This document shows, piece after piece, positions 26,235-35,333 of a DNA stretch of 64,000 nt; within the stretch, counting starts at the first letter, position 1; each line of letters begins with the position of its first letter. The position numbers and the translations under genes are program-made. The notes under the pieces were generated by a model, which was not told the origin of the DNA, made no database searches, and saw only the letters and a list, made by a program, of their open reading frames with translations. The stretch comes from Lachnospiraceae bacterium NK3A20 (GTDB lineage Bacteria > Bacillota > Clostridia > Lachnospirales > Lachnospiraceae): the NCBI GenBank assembly GCA_900107575.1, contig FNQX01000006.1, forward strand, positions 1 to 64,000, read 5' to 3'.

Positions 26235-27554
26235 TCAGTGCTCAGCGAGTGTGACGCCCTTCCAGTAATCCTGGATCTCTCCTGCAAGGCCTGCTCTGTC
26301 TGTCTCGCCTGCGAGGTATTTCTGGAACGCGGCGCCGAGTACGGAGTAGTGGTCATCGGGAAGATAGTTGTAGTTGCCGATCAGGTTGCCTGCATCAGCG
26401 AAAGCCTTGACAGACTTGCCCAGAGGATCGGAAACCTCGAGTGTATTGTTGGTGTATGCAGGAACCAGAGCGCAGTCATTGACGACGAAAGCCTGACCTT
26501 CCGGATCGTCTGCCAGCCATACGAGGAAGTCCTTCGCTGCCTGTCTCTGTGCGTCAGAGATTGAATCCGCATTGTCGATGAAGAAATACTTGGAGCCGCC
26601 GCCGACGAGCTTTTCGTTGGCACCGTCATCCATGTTCTCGGGAACCGGCATCATGCCCATGTTCTCGGAATAGTCATACTGGTTGAGTACGGACCAGTCC
26701 CAGTTGCCGCCGAACATGAAGGCGATCTCGCCCTCTGCCAGCTTCTGCTCTGTCACTTCACGTTCTGCGGAGATCGCGGAATCCTTCGCGTAGTTGTTGT
26801 CCTTCAGTACATCGAAGGTGTCCATGAGTGCCGTGAACTTCGGATCGCTCAAGAGATCCACCGTGCCGTCATGCAATCCCTGGATGAAGGCATCTGTGTC
26901 ATCCTGCTCCTCATATACCTGCGGCAGGTAATGACCCGCAAGGGACCAGTCTTCCTTCATGACTCCGACCGGGGTCTCCATACCGCCTGCCTTGAGCTCA
27001 TCGATGAGTGCCTTGAAGTCATCGAGCGTTGCAACGGAAGCAGGATCGAAATCCTTGCCGGTAATGTTCTTGATCGCGTCAGCGTTGTAGATGATGCCTC
27101 TTGCCTCCACGCATACAGGGAAGCCATAGACCTTGCCATCAATGGAGATCGCCTGTGTGGTGTTGCCAACCCATTCCTGATCGGAGAGATCGACTGCATG
27201 ATCGGCAGCCAGACTGTAGATATCCTTCGCGTCTACCATGGAAATGGTGTAAGGATCATTGGAAGCGTACTTCGTTGCCAGATGCTGTGCGACCGTATCG
27301 TTGGAATAGTAAACCTCGACCTCGACGCCCTTCTCCTTCGAATAAGTCTCAGCCATTGCCTCCATCTGATCCTGAATCTCCATCTTGGAGTTGAAGATCG
27401 TAATGGAGACGTCGCCGTCTGCAGCTTCGGGCGCTGCAGCAGATCCGGAGCCGTTCTCAACTGCCGGCTCATCGGATGAGCTTCCACAGCCTGCCAGCAC
27501 GGTTGCCGCCATTGCTGCAGCCATCAGTATTGCACCAATTCTCTTCATTTTCAT
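26235..27554 (-). CDS. Sugar-binding lipoprotein (family 1) of the fructan importer
   Basis: A 439-residue lipoprotein with signal and lipobox VLAGC, then an acidic/Ser linker and a family-1 binding domain. GGAGAGG lies five bases before the ATG. It is first gene of the operon 27554-21812 (binding protein, two permeases, GH32, LacI), driven by a clear promoter with an operator at 27646-27683. The ligand is inferred from GH32. Confidence 0.88.
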   Translation of the reverse strand: MKMKRIGAILMAAAMAATVLAGCGSSSDEPAVENGSGSAAAPEAADGDVSITIFNSKMEIQDQMEAMAETYSKEKGVEVEVYYSNDTVAQHLATKYASNDPYTISMVDAKDIYSLAADHAVDLSDQEWVGNTTQAISIDGKVYGFPVCVEARGIIYNADAIKNITGKDFDPASVATLDDFKALIDELKAGGMETPVGVMKEDWSLAGHYLPQVYEEQDDTDAFIQGLHDGTVDLLSDPKFTALMDTFDVLKDNNYAKDSAISAEREVTEQKLAEGEIAFMFGGNWDWSVLNQYDYSENMGMMPVPENMDDGANEKLVGGGSKYFFIDNADSISDAQRQAAKDFLVWLADDPEGQAFVVNDCALVPAYTNNTLEVSDPLGKSVKAFADAGNLIGNYNYLPDDHYSVLGAAFQKYLAGETDRAGLAGEIQDYWKGVTLAEH

Positions 27555-27645
27555 AATGACCTCTCCTTCGGGCTGTTGCCCATGTGTCGCGTTGACACAC
27601 CCCTTTGTGATGTCTCGACTAAGGCATCTTCAAGAAACTAACCAA

Positions 27646-27683
27646 AATATAGCATTCTGATATATTTCAGTCAATCGATTGAC
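27646..27683 (-). promoter_or_regulatory. Promoter and LacI-type operator of the fructan operon
   Basis: TTGACT (-35, 27669-27674) and TATATT (-10, 27646-27651) are 17 bp apart. A 14-bp perfect palindrome, GTCAATCGATTGAC (27670-27683), covers the -35 box. The central CG and full symmetry are typical of LacI-family operators, and a LacI-type gene ends this operon. Binding would block the promoter. Confidence 0.7.
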
Positions 27684-27782
27684 ATACCACTTCTACGTTT
27701 TTCACAGTGTAACCGCTTACAGAATTGTTAATTTTATATATAAAATTTTATATCTGTCGTTTGATATGTTTGTTGGAACTTA

Positions 27783-27819
27783 CCAAGGCTGATTATTCCG
27801 TAGGAATAATCAGCCTTGG
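27783..27819. terminator. Perfect 17-bp inverted repeat, probable terminator
   Basis: Arms of 17 bp (CCAAGGCTGATTATTCC and its complement) flank a 3-nt loop. There is no long T-run on either side, so it may act as a bidirectional factor-assisted terminator. It ends the leftward unit of the 31.5-kb importer. The space 27555-28017 otherwise holds the fructan promoter and the GH172-like remnant. Confidence 0.55.
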
Positions 27820-27830
27820 GGAAAATTTGT

Positions 27831-27944
27831 TCACAGACCATCCGGTTTATCCTGATACCAGTAGCATACGCTTGTGTAGTCATCATAACGCGGCCCTGTC
27901 CAGCCTAAATTATCAAAAGTCATACGAAAAAATAGCTCTTGCTC
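27831..27944 (-). pseudogene. C-terminal remnant of a GH172 (DUF2961)-like enzyme
   Basis: About 37 codons and a stop remain. They include GWTGPRYDDYTSVCYWYQ, which resembles the conserved end of GH172/DUF2961 proteins (DDYSSVAYWYQ type). No start or upstream domain is present: 73 bp further on, the permease gene at 28018 ends. GH172 enzymes act on fructose-containing and arabinofuranose-containing glycans, which suits this locus. Family assignment is from memory of the motif. Confidence 0.55.
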
Positions 27945-28017
27945 AAACAAAATACCTGTCGACACAGGCAATGGCAGCATATCACAAATTCTGCCTGGCG
28001 GCGCCGACAGGCTTAAT

Positions 28018-28920
28018 TCATCCCTTGACCGCACCAATCACAACCCCCTTGATCAGTTCCTTTTGAATCAATGGAAAGATGATCATAATAGGCAAAAGGG
28101 CTATAATCGCAATGGCCATTCGAACCCCGTTGCTTGGAATATCCGCGGCATTGACAGCGGTCGCGCCTAATCTATCATTTGCTGTACGAAGCAGCATGAC
28201 ATTCTGCTGAATTTCATTCAGCATCAATTGTACAGAGAAAAGTTCCTTTTTGTTAATATAGTACAGGCCATTGGTCCAATCATTCCAATACGCCAGTCCA
28301 CTGAACATCGTGATTGTCACAATAACTGGTTTTGACAGAGGGAGCATGACCTTCTGGAAAATCTGTCCTTCTGTTGCCCCATCAAGTTTAGCTGCCTCCA
28401 CCAGGGATACAGGTATATTGTTCTGATAGTAATTTTTTACCAGAATAATGTTAAAAGCACCGACCAGATAATTGGGAAAAATCAGTGCCCAAATCGTATT
28501 TTTGATGTGAAAAATCTGAGTCCATACCATATATGAGCTTACAACGCCACCATTAAACAGCATGGTGAAAAAGATCAAAAAGGTAAACAGATTTCTCCAT
28601 CTGAATGTGCTCCTGGAAAGAGGATAGGCACACATTGAAGTTGCCAGTACTCCAATACTCGTACCTATAAATGTTACTATGACAGATATCAGATAGGCCT
28701 TACCTATCATAGCTCTCTGCCGCCATAAATAAGCGTAGGAAGCAAGTGAAAACTTCGATGGCAGAAACTGATATCCTTCCGCAACCAATGCTTTTTCATC
28801 TGTAAGCGAAGCAGAAATCACCAGTATGATCGGCAAGGCACAGAAGACGGCAAAAATAATTACAACGATACTGGCTCCGATAAAGAAAGCTTTTTCATTC
28901 CCTCTTTTTTTATTTTTCAT
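28018..28920 (-). CDS. LplC/YtcP-type carbohydrate ABC permease (importer 1)
   Basis: A 300-residue permease with six predicted helices. The EAA loop is VEAAKLDGATEGQIFQKVML, and the C terminus GVVIGAVKG is typical of this subfamily. It is the last gene of importer 1 (binding protein 31554, LplB-type 29857). Its DNA is clearly more A+T-rich than the fructan operon to the left. No ATPase is encoded. Confidence 0.92.
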   Translation of the reverse strand: MKNKKRGNEKAFFIGASIVVIIFAVFCALPIILVISASLTDEKALVAEGYQFLPSKFSLASYAYLWRQRAMIGKAYLISVIVTFIGTSIGVLATSMCAYPLSRSTFRWRNLFTFLIFFTMLFNGGVVSSYMVWTQIFHIKNTIWALIFPNYLVGAFNIILVKNYYQNNIPVSLVEAAKLDGATEGQIFQKVMLPLSKPVIVTITMFSGLAYWNDWTNGLYYINKKELFSVQLMLNEIQQNVMLLRTANDRLGATAVNAADIPSNGVRMAIAIIALLPIMIIFPLIQKELIKGVVIGAVKG

Positions 28921-28942
28921 ATTTCCTCACAAACTTTCTCTG

Positions 28943-29857
28943 TCAGAACAGTTTATTTTCCCCATCTACTTTTGCTACTATCTTATTCGCTGTAATAACA
29001 AGGACAAAGCCGACAATTGATTGAAATACACTGGCTGCCGAGGACATCCCTATATCGCTCAACTCCATCAAAGCCCGATAAACATAGGTATCGATGGTCT
29101 GCGTTGTGTCATACAATGCGCCGGAGTTCATCGGCACCTGATAAAACAGTCCAAAATCAGAATTAAAAATTCTGGAAATAGACATCAGAACCATGATGAC
29201 AATCGTCGGTTTCAGCAAGGGCAGAGTAATGTGAGTAATCTGCTGCCACCGTGTCGCTCCATCAACTCTGGCAGCCTCAAACAGTTCACCGTCGATGCCG
29301 GCAATGCTCGCCATATAAATGATCGATCCATATCCTGTTCCTTTCCAGATATTGACAATTGTCAGTATAGCCGGCCAATATCTGGGATCTGAATACCAGG
29401 AGATGGGAGCATTGTGAAGAATAGTCTTATCTATAAATCCGGTTTGAGAATTCAGAAAGGCAAAAACGATATATGCGACAATGACCATTGAGATCATATT
29501 TGGAAAAATAATAATCGGCTGTACTATTTTCGCCAGCACTGTTTTTCCGATTTCATTCATCAGGATTGCAAGTGTAACAGATAAAATAATCCCCAGAAAA
29601 ATGAACAACACATTATATCCGAGAGTATTCCGCAGCATGATGAAAGCATCCTTGGTTCGAAACAAAAATTCGAAGTTTTTCAGCCCAGCCCAATCACTGC
29701 GGAAAATTCCTTTCTGATAGTTGATGTTTTTGAACGCAATAAAAATACCAAACATTGGCATGTAATTATTAATGAACAGATAAATTAATGCCGGAAGCAT
29801 CAATGCCAAAAAAGGAAGATCCTTTTTCAAACTGTATTTATTCTTCCTGGATTTCAT
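28943..29857 (-). CDS. LplB-type carbohydrate ABC permease (importer 1)
   Basis: A 304-residue permease with six helices. The family start is easy to see (FLALMLPALIYLFINNYMPM). The EAA loop is FEAARVDGATRWQQITHITL. Partner of the 28018 and 29953 genes; 22 bp separate it from the LplC-type gene. Confidence 0.92.
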   Translation of the reverse strand: MKSRKNKYSLKKDLPFLALMLPALIYLFINNYMPMFGIFIAFKNINYQKGIFRSDWAGLKNFEFLFRTKDAFIMLRNTLGYNVLFIFLGIILSVTLAILMNEIGKTVLAKIVQPIIIFPNMISMVIVAYIVFAFLNSQTGFIDKTILHNAPISWYSDPRYWPAILTIVNIWKGTGYGSIIYMASIAGIDGELFEAARVDGATRWQQITHITLPLLKPTIVIMVLMSISRIFNSDFGLFYQVPMNSGALYDTTQTIDTYVYRALMELSDIGMSSAASVFQSIVGFVLVITANKIVAKVDGENKLF

Positions 29858-29952
29858 GGATTCTCCTCTGTTCCATATAGAGATCTCTTCCTGACTGTAT
29901 ACCAGGAAGAGATCTCAGGAATGGCTATCACTAATTTATATTGACTGATACC

Positions 29953-31554
29953 TCAATGCTGTGCAAGCCATGCATCTAACTGTGACTGCTTATCCTCAAT
30001 AATGGCATCAATTCCCGCAGCCTTCAAATCGGCATTGAACTGATCCAGCGTTTCTTCCGGATTCATCTCTCCACAGGCAAGTCCGATATAATACTGCTTA
30101 ATCACATTGTTGACAGCTGTGATCTCTGTTTTGCAATCAGATCCATCATAAAGAAACCCCAGATATTTAGATTTTTTCGAGTTGTTAATCAGATCCATGC
30201 CAAAATCCTTAACGGCACCACCGAATCCATACATCAGGAAATTGTTGCCAAAACATCCACAGGAAACTCTCGCCTGATAGGGTGCTGTCTCTGCTGTAAT
30301 TCCTTCCGGATATTCGGGCATATCATCAAGCGGATCAAAATTATCCGGAAGGATATAATCCTCACCTTCCAAGCCATAGATAATGGTATTGACAACATAC
30401 TCATCAGTCCAGAGAAGGTTCATCAATCTTGCGGCGGCTGCAGGGTCTGCAGAGGTATATCCGATAGAAAACTGATTATTGAACGCAGAACTCTGCATCA
30501 GATCCGTTCCGCATTCCGCCCAGGTCATCTCATAATCACCATAATTGCCATTATTCGCCATTTCTTCATTCATGGGATAGCCATACCCGATAATGGAACC
30601 AAACCCTCTTCCAGATGCAATCAGATCCGATGCAATATCAGGGGATACCGAGGCTTCCGGCATCAGAAGTCCTTTCTGATTCCAGTCATAGGCTCTTTTC
30701 ACCATTGCCTTGTACTCCTCGGAAGCGTAAAAATTCTCTACCTTGTCTGTATCGCCGATGACCGCTCCTGTACAAGTATCAGGATTATCGCCAAGATAAT
30801 CGACATCATTATCAAATTCCGGACCATCGGCAGAATTAATCAGTTGGAAATCATTAGGATTGGTAGGACAAAGAGCATAAATGTCCGGATGCTTTTCATG
30901 AACAGCCGTAAGGAGCGGTTCGAGATCATCAATGCTGTCAACCTTAGTAAGATCGAATCCCGCTTCAGCCGCAAGATCCTTGCGGCACATGAAATACCAT
31001 TGGAAAGTATTTGCTTTATATACAGGAAGAGAATACAGGGAACCATTAACATAGGAGGATTTCATGAAATCCCTACCCATGAGATCCATAGCCGGTTTGA
31101 TCTCATCCACATAGTCATCCATCGGAATAATCTGACCCTTACTGACATAAGTAGAAAGTCCGGCCATCGGCATAAAAATATCGACCTGATCTCCGCTGGA
31201 AAGCACCAGGTTAATCTGATCCGTATATTGGAACATATCAAGCGGATGCAATTCTATATCCACCCCTGCTTTCGGTTCGAGATACTTATTCAGTTCAGCT
31301 TCTACGCTGGCAATGCCGGCATCACTGGGCATATTAAAATAGACGGGATAGTACAATGTCACCTTGGAAATGCTGTTCCATATGGCATCTTTCGCCGTTC
31401 CTGACGTCTCTGAAGCTGCTGCCGCCTCTTGCACGTTTTCAGACTCCGTATCATTTTTAGCAGTCATCTCCGCACCTTGAGACCCGCAGGCCACCATGGA
31501 ACCGGCAAGTATTGCTGCCAGCACGGCTGTTGTCAGTCTTTTTCTTTTCATCAT
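29953..31554 (-). CDS. LplA-type extracellular binding lipoprotein (importer 1)
   Basis: A 533-residue lipoprotein. Signal peptide and lipobox SMVAC are present, then an acidic linker and a long family-1 binding domain of the LplA/YtcQ type. GAGGGAGG precedes the ATG. Its promoter region has TATACT (31608-31613) and the 16-bp element at 31653. A related protein (44560) belongs to importer 2; both share a layout in the C-terminal part, with a Cys-Gly pair (SCG.FGN / SCGILGN). Ligand unknown; inferred to be an esterified sugar. Confidence 0.9.
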   Translation of the reverse strand: MMKRKRLTTAVLAAILAGSMVACGSQGAEMTAKNDTESENVQEAAAASETSGTAKDAIWNSISKVTLYYPVYFNMPSDAGIASVEAELNKYLEPKAGVDIELHPLDMFQYTDQINLVLSSGDQVDIFMPMAGLSTYVSKGQIIPMDDYVDEIKPAMDLMGRDFMKSSYVNGSLYSLPVYKANTFQWYFMCRKDLAAEAGFDLTKVDSIDDLEPLLTAVHEKHPDIYALCPTNPNDFQLINSADGPEFDNDVDYLGDNPDTCTGAVIGDTDKVENFYASEEYKAMVKRAYDWNQKGLLMPEASVSPDIASDLIASGRGFGSIIGYGYPMNEEMANNGNYGDYEMTWAECGTDLMQSSAFNNQFSIGYTSADPAAAARLMNLLWTDEYVVNTIIYGLEGEDYILPDNFDPLDDMPEYPEGITAETAPYQARVSCGCFGNNFLMYGFGGAVKDFGMDLINNSKKSKYLGFLYDGSDCKTEITAVNNVIKQYYIGLACGEMNPEETLDQFNADLKAAGIDAIIEDKQSQLDAWLAQH

Positions 31555-31607
31555 AAACCTCCCTCAATCATATAAGGCAATACCGAATACGGCCTTTCCA
31601 TACTGCA

Positions 31608-31668
31608 AGTATAAGAAATGCTGACAGCTGTTCTTCTAATAAACGCTCTTCGACTTTTGATTTTGTAA
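31608..31668 (-). promoter_or_regulatory. Importer 1 promoter with shared 16-bp element
   Basis: ACTTTTGATTTTGTAA on the plus strand (31653-31668) lies 40 nt upstream of the -10 TATACT; no -35 consensus is seen. The identical 16-bp sequence is upstream of the Nif3-YesN-YesM operon, and a 12/16 match is at the same place before importer 2. Likely target of the AraC-type regulator YesN. Confidence 0.55.
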
Positions 31669-31678
31669 GATAGCAGGG

Positions 31679-32467
31679 TTACCTGAGCAGCCACTGCAGA
31701 GCAGGTTCGAGCTGACTGTCCCAAAATGCCCAGTTATGTATGCCATGGGATTCATGGTACTCCATGTCCACTTTTTTCTCTTGCACCCATGCGGCAAAAT
31801 CACGGTTGGCAGTATACAGAAAATCTTCTGTTCCACAGGCAAGGAAAAATGATGGTACTTCCTGTCCCGCTTTCTGTAGCTGTTCCAGCTGCAGTTTAGG
31901 ATTTGCCATTGTCATTGCCGCCTTATTCAAATCTCCAAAACAAGCCTCATAATATGCTCTGTTTGCAACAGGATTTCCCTCTTCAATACTTGAGAGTCCC
32001 TCTACAATCAGAGCATTCGACAAGCCAATCACCTTGGAAAAAGTCTCCGGGAATGCTAATGCAATATGAATAGCACCATATCCCCCCATGGAATAACCTC
32101 CGATAAAAGTGTCTTCACTTCTATCTGGAAGAGAAAACATTCTCCGCAAATATTGAACGAGTTCCTGCCCAATAAAGGTGCAGTATTTTCCTCCCGTATG
32201 AGCTGCATCAGTATAGAAGCTGTTATCCCCGGCAGGCATAGCGACAACCAGATTATATTTGCCGGCGAGTTCGCGAATCGGGCTTCCAGTCAGCCAGTCC
32301 GCAGCATTTCCGGAATAACCATGCAGCAGGATGAGAAGCTTCGCCGGGCGTTCATAAGATGCGTTTCCCTTTTTCATCATCTCATTCATGTCATCCGGTG
32401 CCACGACATAGAAATCTGTAATCTTTGATAAGCATTCTGAATAATAATTGAAATGTATCAGTGACAT
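31679..32467 (-). CDS. CE1-like esterase (esterase D/feruloyl-esterase fold), cytoplasmic
   Basis: A 262-residue alpha/beta hydrolase without signal peptide. It has the oxyanion block LILLHGYSGNA, the nucleophile elbow GGYSMGGYGAI, the acid in GTEDFL and the base in GIHNWAFW. All catalytic residues are present. It is the closest intact relative in the locus to the inactive 61087 protein. Expected to remove acyl groups (acetyl or hydroxycinnamoyl) from imported sugars. It is 15 bp behind the CE2-like gene. Confidence 0.85.
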   Translation of the reverse strand: MSLIHFNYYSECLSKITDFYVVAPDDMNEMMKKGNASYERPAKLLILLHGYSGNAADWLTGSPIRELAGKYNLVVAMPAGDNSFYTDAAHTGGKYCTFIGQELVQYLRRMFSLPDRSEDTFIGGYSMGGYGAIHIALAFPETFSKVIGLSNALIVEGLSSIEEGNPVANRAYYEACFGDLNKAAMTMANPKLQLEQLQKAGQEVPSFFLACGTEDFLYTANRDFAAWVQEKKVDMEYHESHGIHNWAFWDSQLEPALQWLLR

Positions 32468-32482
32468 ATAAAAGTTTCCTCG

Positions 32483-33592
32483 TCATTCTCTGATTTTTTT
32501 GATAAATTCCGCCAGTTCCCGCCCCATCCCGGCATGTTTGAATTTGGATGGATGCATGCAGCCGCCCACGTCCGCTCCTATATTCATCATGGATGTGAAC
32601 TTGAAAGTCGTAATTTTACTATCCTTGTTATTCATTTTGTATTGATCAACTACTGCGGCAATACTGTCAAAAAGATAATAATCCATGGAACCTAATGCAC
32701 AGATAATGAGTGCATCAGGATTGCAGTCACGAACAATACCGATTAACTTCTCATAATCCTTTCGAAAATCTGCTTCGGTATAGGTTCCTTCACTCCATGC
32801 AACAGCATTTCTGTCATTCGTGCCAAGATTGATGACAACTATCGAAGATTGCCGAAGACTGAAATTCCATTTTTCAGGTTCCTGTCCCTTGGCATCCTGA
32901 AGTCCCCTGTCTGCATATTCATATAAATCCAGAATGCCATATTTCGCCATAACCTCATGATGCCGTATGGAAATGCCGGAATAACATACGAAAGCAGGTT
33001 CCATCCCAAGTTCTCTTGCTGCCACCGAACCATAAGCAAGCCACCCATTCTCTTCATTATTGAAAAACAACCGGTCTGCCTCTGTTGACATATTTCCAAA
33101 ACCACAGGTAATAGAATCGCCAATGAACTCTATTTGTTGTCTGTGACATTCCGGCGCCTTGAGAAAGTCACCATCTGTGGAAAGACTGTGTAACGCAATG
33201 CTCGAAAACTGAGCTTCACTGAGCTTCATTACCCGTATTGTATGTTCTTCTGCGCATTTGCCAGACCAAAGAATGTAATCCTGATTTTTCTGCCGGATAT
33301 CAAATGTATACCGTGGCTGTTCCTCCCCATCCACAAAAACCGCCATCCAAGGATAATCATCAATATCAGCCAGTTCCATTTGCATGGGATCCTTAGAGGG
33401 AACCTTCACCTGCGTCTTTCCCGGAATCATGTGAAAACCTGCAAGCAGTACGGTCCCCTTAAAGCGGCATTCAAAACTGCAGCATGTCCAGTCAAAATAG
33501 ACATTCCCTTCCTCTTCGTCATAGCAGGTTCTGCCATGCCAATGAAGCCTCGCCAGCTGTTCTTTTTCTATCGTCTGCATATCCTTTACCAT
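32483..33592 (-). CDS. CE2-like acetyl esterase (SGNH hydrolase with N-terminal beta domain)
   Basis: A 369-residue protein. An N-terminal jelly-roll-like part (about 1-140) comes before an SGNH domain with FIGDSITCGFG (nucleophile Ser), NLGTND and the final GCMHPSKFKHAG block (His). This two-part layout is that of CE2 esterases, which deacetylate sugars at O-6. No signal peptide is seen, so the target is a small cytoplasmic sugar. The ATG at 33592 is chosen for the GAGG upstream and because it follows the upstream stop at 33612; an ATG at 33619 is possible. Confidence 0.82.
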   Translation of the reverse strand: MVKDMQTIEKEQLARLHWHGRTCYDEEEGNVYFDWTCCSFECRFKGTVLLAGFHMIPGKTQVKVPSKDPMQMELADIDDYPWMAVFVDGEEQPRYTFDIRQKNQDYILWSGKCAEEHTIRVMKLSEAQFSSIALHSLSTDGDFLKAPECHRQQIEFIGDSITCGFGNMSTEADRLFFNNEENGWLAYGSVAARELGMEPAFVCYSGISIRHHEVMAKYGILDLYEYADRGLQDAKGQEPEKWNFSLRQSSIVVINLGTNDRNAVAWSEGTYTEADFRKDYEKLIGIVRDCNPDALIICALGSMDYYLFDSIAAVVDQYKMNNKDSKITTFKFTSMMNIGADVGGCMHPSKFKHAGMGRELAEFIKKIRE

Positions 33593-33611
33593 CACCTGTC
33601 CCTCAATGATG

Positions 33612-35291
33612 CTAATCATCTATCCAGACAGACCCGTCCGGCATTCTGCGAAACTGCCTGATAAAATTCCAGGCTATGCGGCATGTATTCGGCCGGATCT
33701 CATGCATATGGTGACTAATGGACGCCAGCGCCGTATAGATATTCCCGTCATCACTCCTGAAATATCGAACGGTGGTCAGGCTGTCCGGATAATCTGTATC
33801 TTCAAAGGTTTTCTCAATGTCGCCATGTACCCCGTAAAAAGCCTCTTGCCAGGAATCTTTATTCTCAAATGAAATATGATATGGGTGGGAAACTCTGTTG
33901 ACCTTGAAAAGGTCGTTGATCCGGTGAACGCACTTCTCTGCCTGACACGGAAGCTCCGCCAGCGGAGAGCTCTCTCCTCCAGTATAGAAAACAGGAACCG
34001 GGATGCTGTCATTTGTTCTCGCCGACGTTTCGAATTGGCTGTTTTCTCCCGGCTCAACGGTAGCTCCCATCGGAGCTACTGCCGCAAAAACTGAAGGGTA
34101 TTCCTGAAAGAAATCCCAGCTCTTAATTCCTCCCATTGAAAACCCGGTCGCATAGATCCTCGTGGGATCAATTGCAAAACGGTTCTGGAGCATCTTTACA
34201 ACCTGCATGGTTTCTGCCGCAGTAACACTCATATGCATTTCGATTGCGCAGAGAATAAATCGGTTTTTTTTCGCGATTTCAGGCCACATGCCTATCATTG
34301 CTGTTGCAACTGCAGAATCACCGCCCCCATGGAAGCACAGAAGCAATGGCCGAGGATCAGCCGGATCAGAGAAATTCGTATCCTTATCATAGAACAGTAC
34401 ATATCCTGCTTCATGCTCTGGCCTGGCAGCATCAGCAGATTTGTTATCAACCGATGTCTTTACCATGCATCTGCCGGGTTCCATCACGATACCTTCCTTG
34501 CGGTAATTAGAAGCTGTCATAACTCTGCCCTTCCATCTCTTATAATCACCTATAAAAGCATCGTATTGCGAAACAACATCCAGTTGGTCACAAATTACTA
34601 CATGATCACAGCTTTTCTGTAATACGCCATTGATCTGTTCAGAATTGGAAATAGAAACGATACGGATATCACGGGTATCAACAATGGGTTCACTTGAAAG
34701 ATTTTCCAGAGTTGCTGCAGTCATGGTAAGGTCTCCCTCTCCAAGGTCTCCCATATAGCTCTGCCCTTTCACGCTTTTCAGATAGTTTCTGGCGATATAG
34801 TCCGCACCTGCGCCATTTGCGTATACGTATAGTGCTACCGTACTGCCAAAAATAAAATATTCCGGATCCGGATCAAGCTTTTTGAGGTATTCCGCCTCAA
34901 AAGGATCATGGGCAATCTTTCGATCGTACAAGATACCATGAGAAAAGCCCCGCTGTGAAAGTCGGGTTTTGCCTAACACCTCTTCGTAGATACCATAACC
35001 TTCCTCATCCCAGTTTTTGCCTCTCTCAGGATTCACAAAAATTACTGTGCCGCCGTTCTCCGCTGCTATTTTGGCAAGCCCGCTTTGCTCTGCATAATCA
35101 GAAGCTTCGGCTTTAGTGAACGCTTTTTGCCCAAAAACCAATAATAGCGGTGCAGAAAAACCATAATTGATAATATCCGTCTCCATATTATTATTGGGCG
35201 CATAGATATAAATATCATGCTGAGCAATGTCCATGACGGTAAGGATTCCCCTGTTGAAAGTCAGGGTTTGTACAGTTCTGATCGGTTCCAT
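33612..35291 (-). CDS. Tandem alpha/beta hydrolase, CE1-like; second copy active
   Basis: A 559-residue cytoplasmic protein with two hydrolase-like halves. The C-terminal half (about 300-559) has LLLCFHGGG, the elbow GFSMGG and conserved HEIRP near the end, so looks active. In the N-terminal half (about 1-270) the equivalent of the elbow reads FGSTVALYV, without GxSxG. This half may bind sugar or hold the partner domain. A similar layout (about 100-residue N-terminal part plus hydrolase) is seen in the 55995 protein. 43 bp behind the phosphorylase gene. Confidence 0.75.
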   Translation of the reverse strand: MEPIRTVQTLTFNRGILTVMDIAQHDIYIYAPNNNMETDIINYGFSAPLLLVFGQKAFTKAEASDYAEQSGLAKIAAENGGTVIFVNPERGKNWDEEGYGIYEEVLGKTRLSQRGFSHGILYDRKIAHDPFEAEYLKKLDPDPEYFIFGSTVALYVYANGAGADYIARNYLKSVKGQSYMGDLGEGDLTMTAATLENLSSEPIVDTRDIRIVSISNSEQINGVLQKSCDHVVICDQLDVVSQYDAFIGDYKRWKGRVMTASNYRKEGIVMEPGRCMVKTSVDNKSADAARPEHEAGYVLFYDKDTNFSDPADPRPLLLCFHGGGDSAVATAMIGMWPEIAKKNRFILCAIEMHMSVTAAETMQVVKMLQNRFAIDPTRIYATGFSMGGIKSWDFFQEYPSVFAAVAPMGATVEPGENSQFETSARTNDSIPVPVFYTGGESSPLAELPCQAEKCVHRINDLFKVNRVSHPYHISFENKDSWQEAFYGVHGDIEKTFEDTDYPDSLTTVRYFRSDDGNIYTALASISHHMHEIRPNTCRIAWNFIRQFRRMPDGSVWIDD

Positions 35292-35333
35292 AACAGTCTC
35301 CCTCCCACGTATTCTTTCAGAAAGAAATATGGA

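Noticed and set aside
27831-28037. A complete 68-residue protein between importer 1 and the fructan operon
   Set aside because: Only the last about 37 residues look like a real (GH172-like) protein; the first part overlaps the end of the permease gene and has no ribosome binding site.
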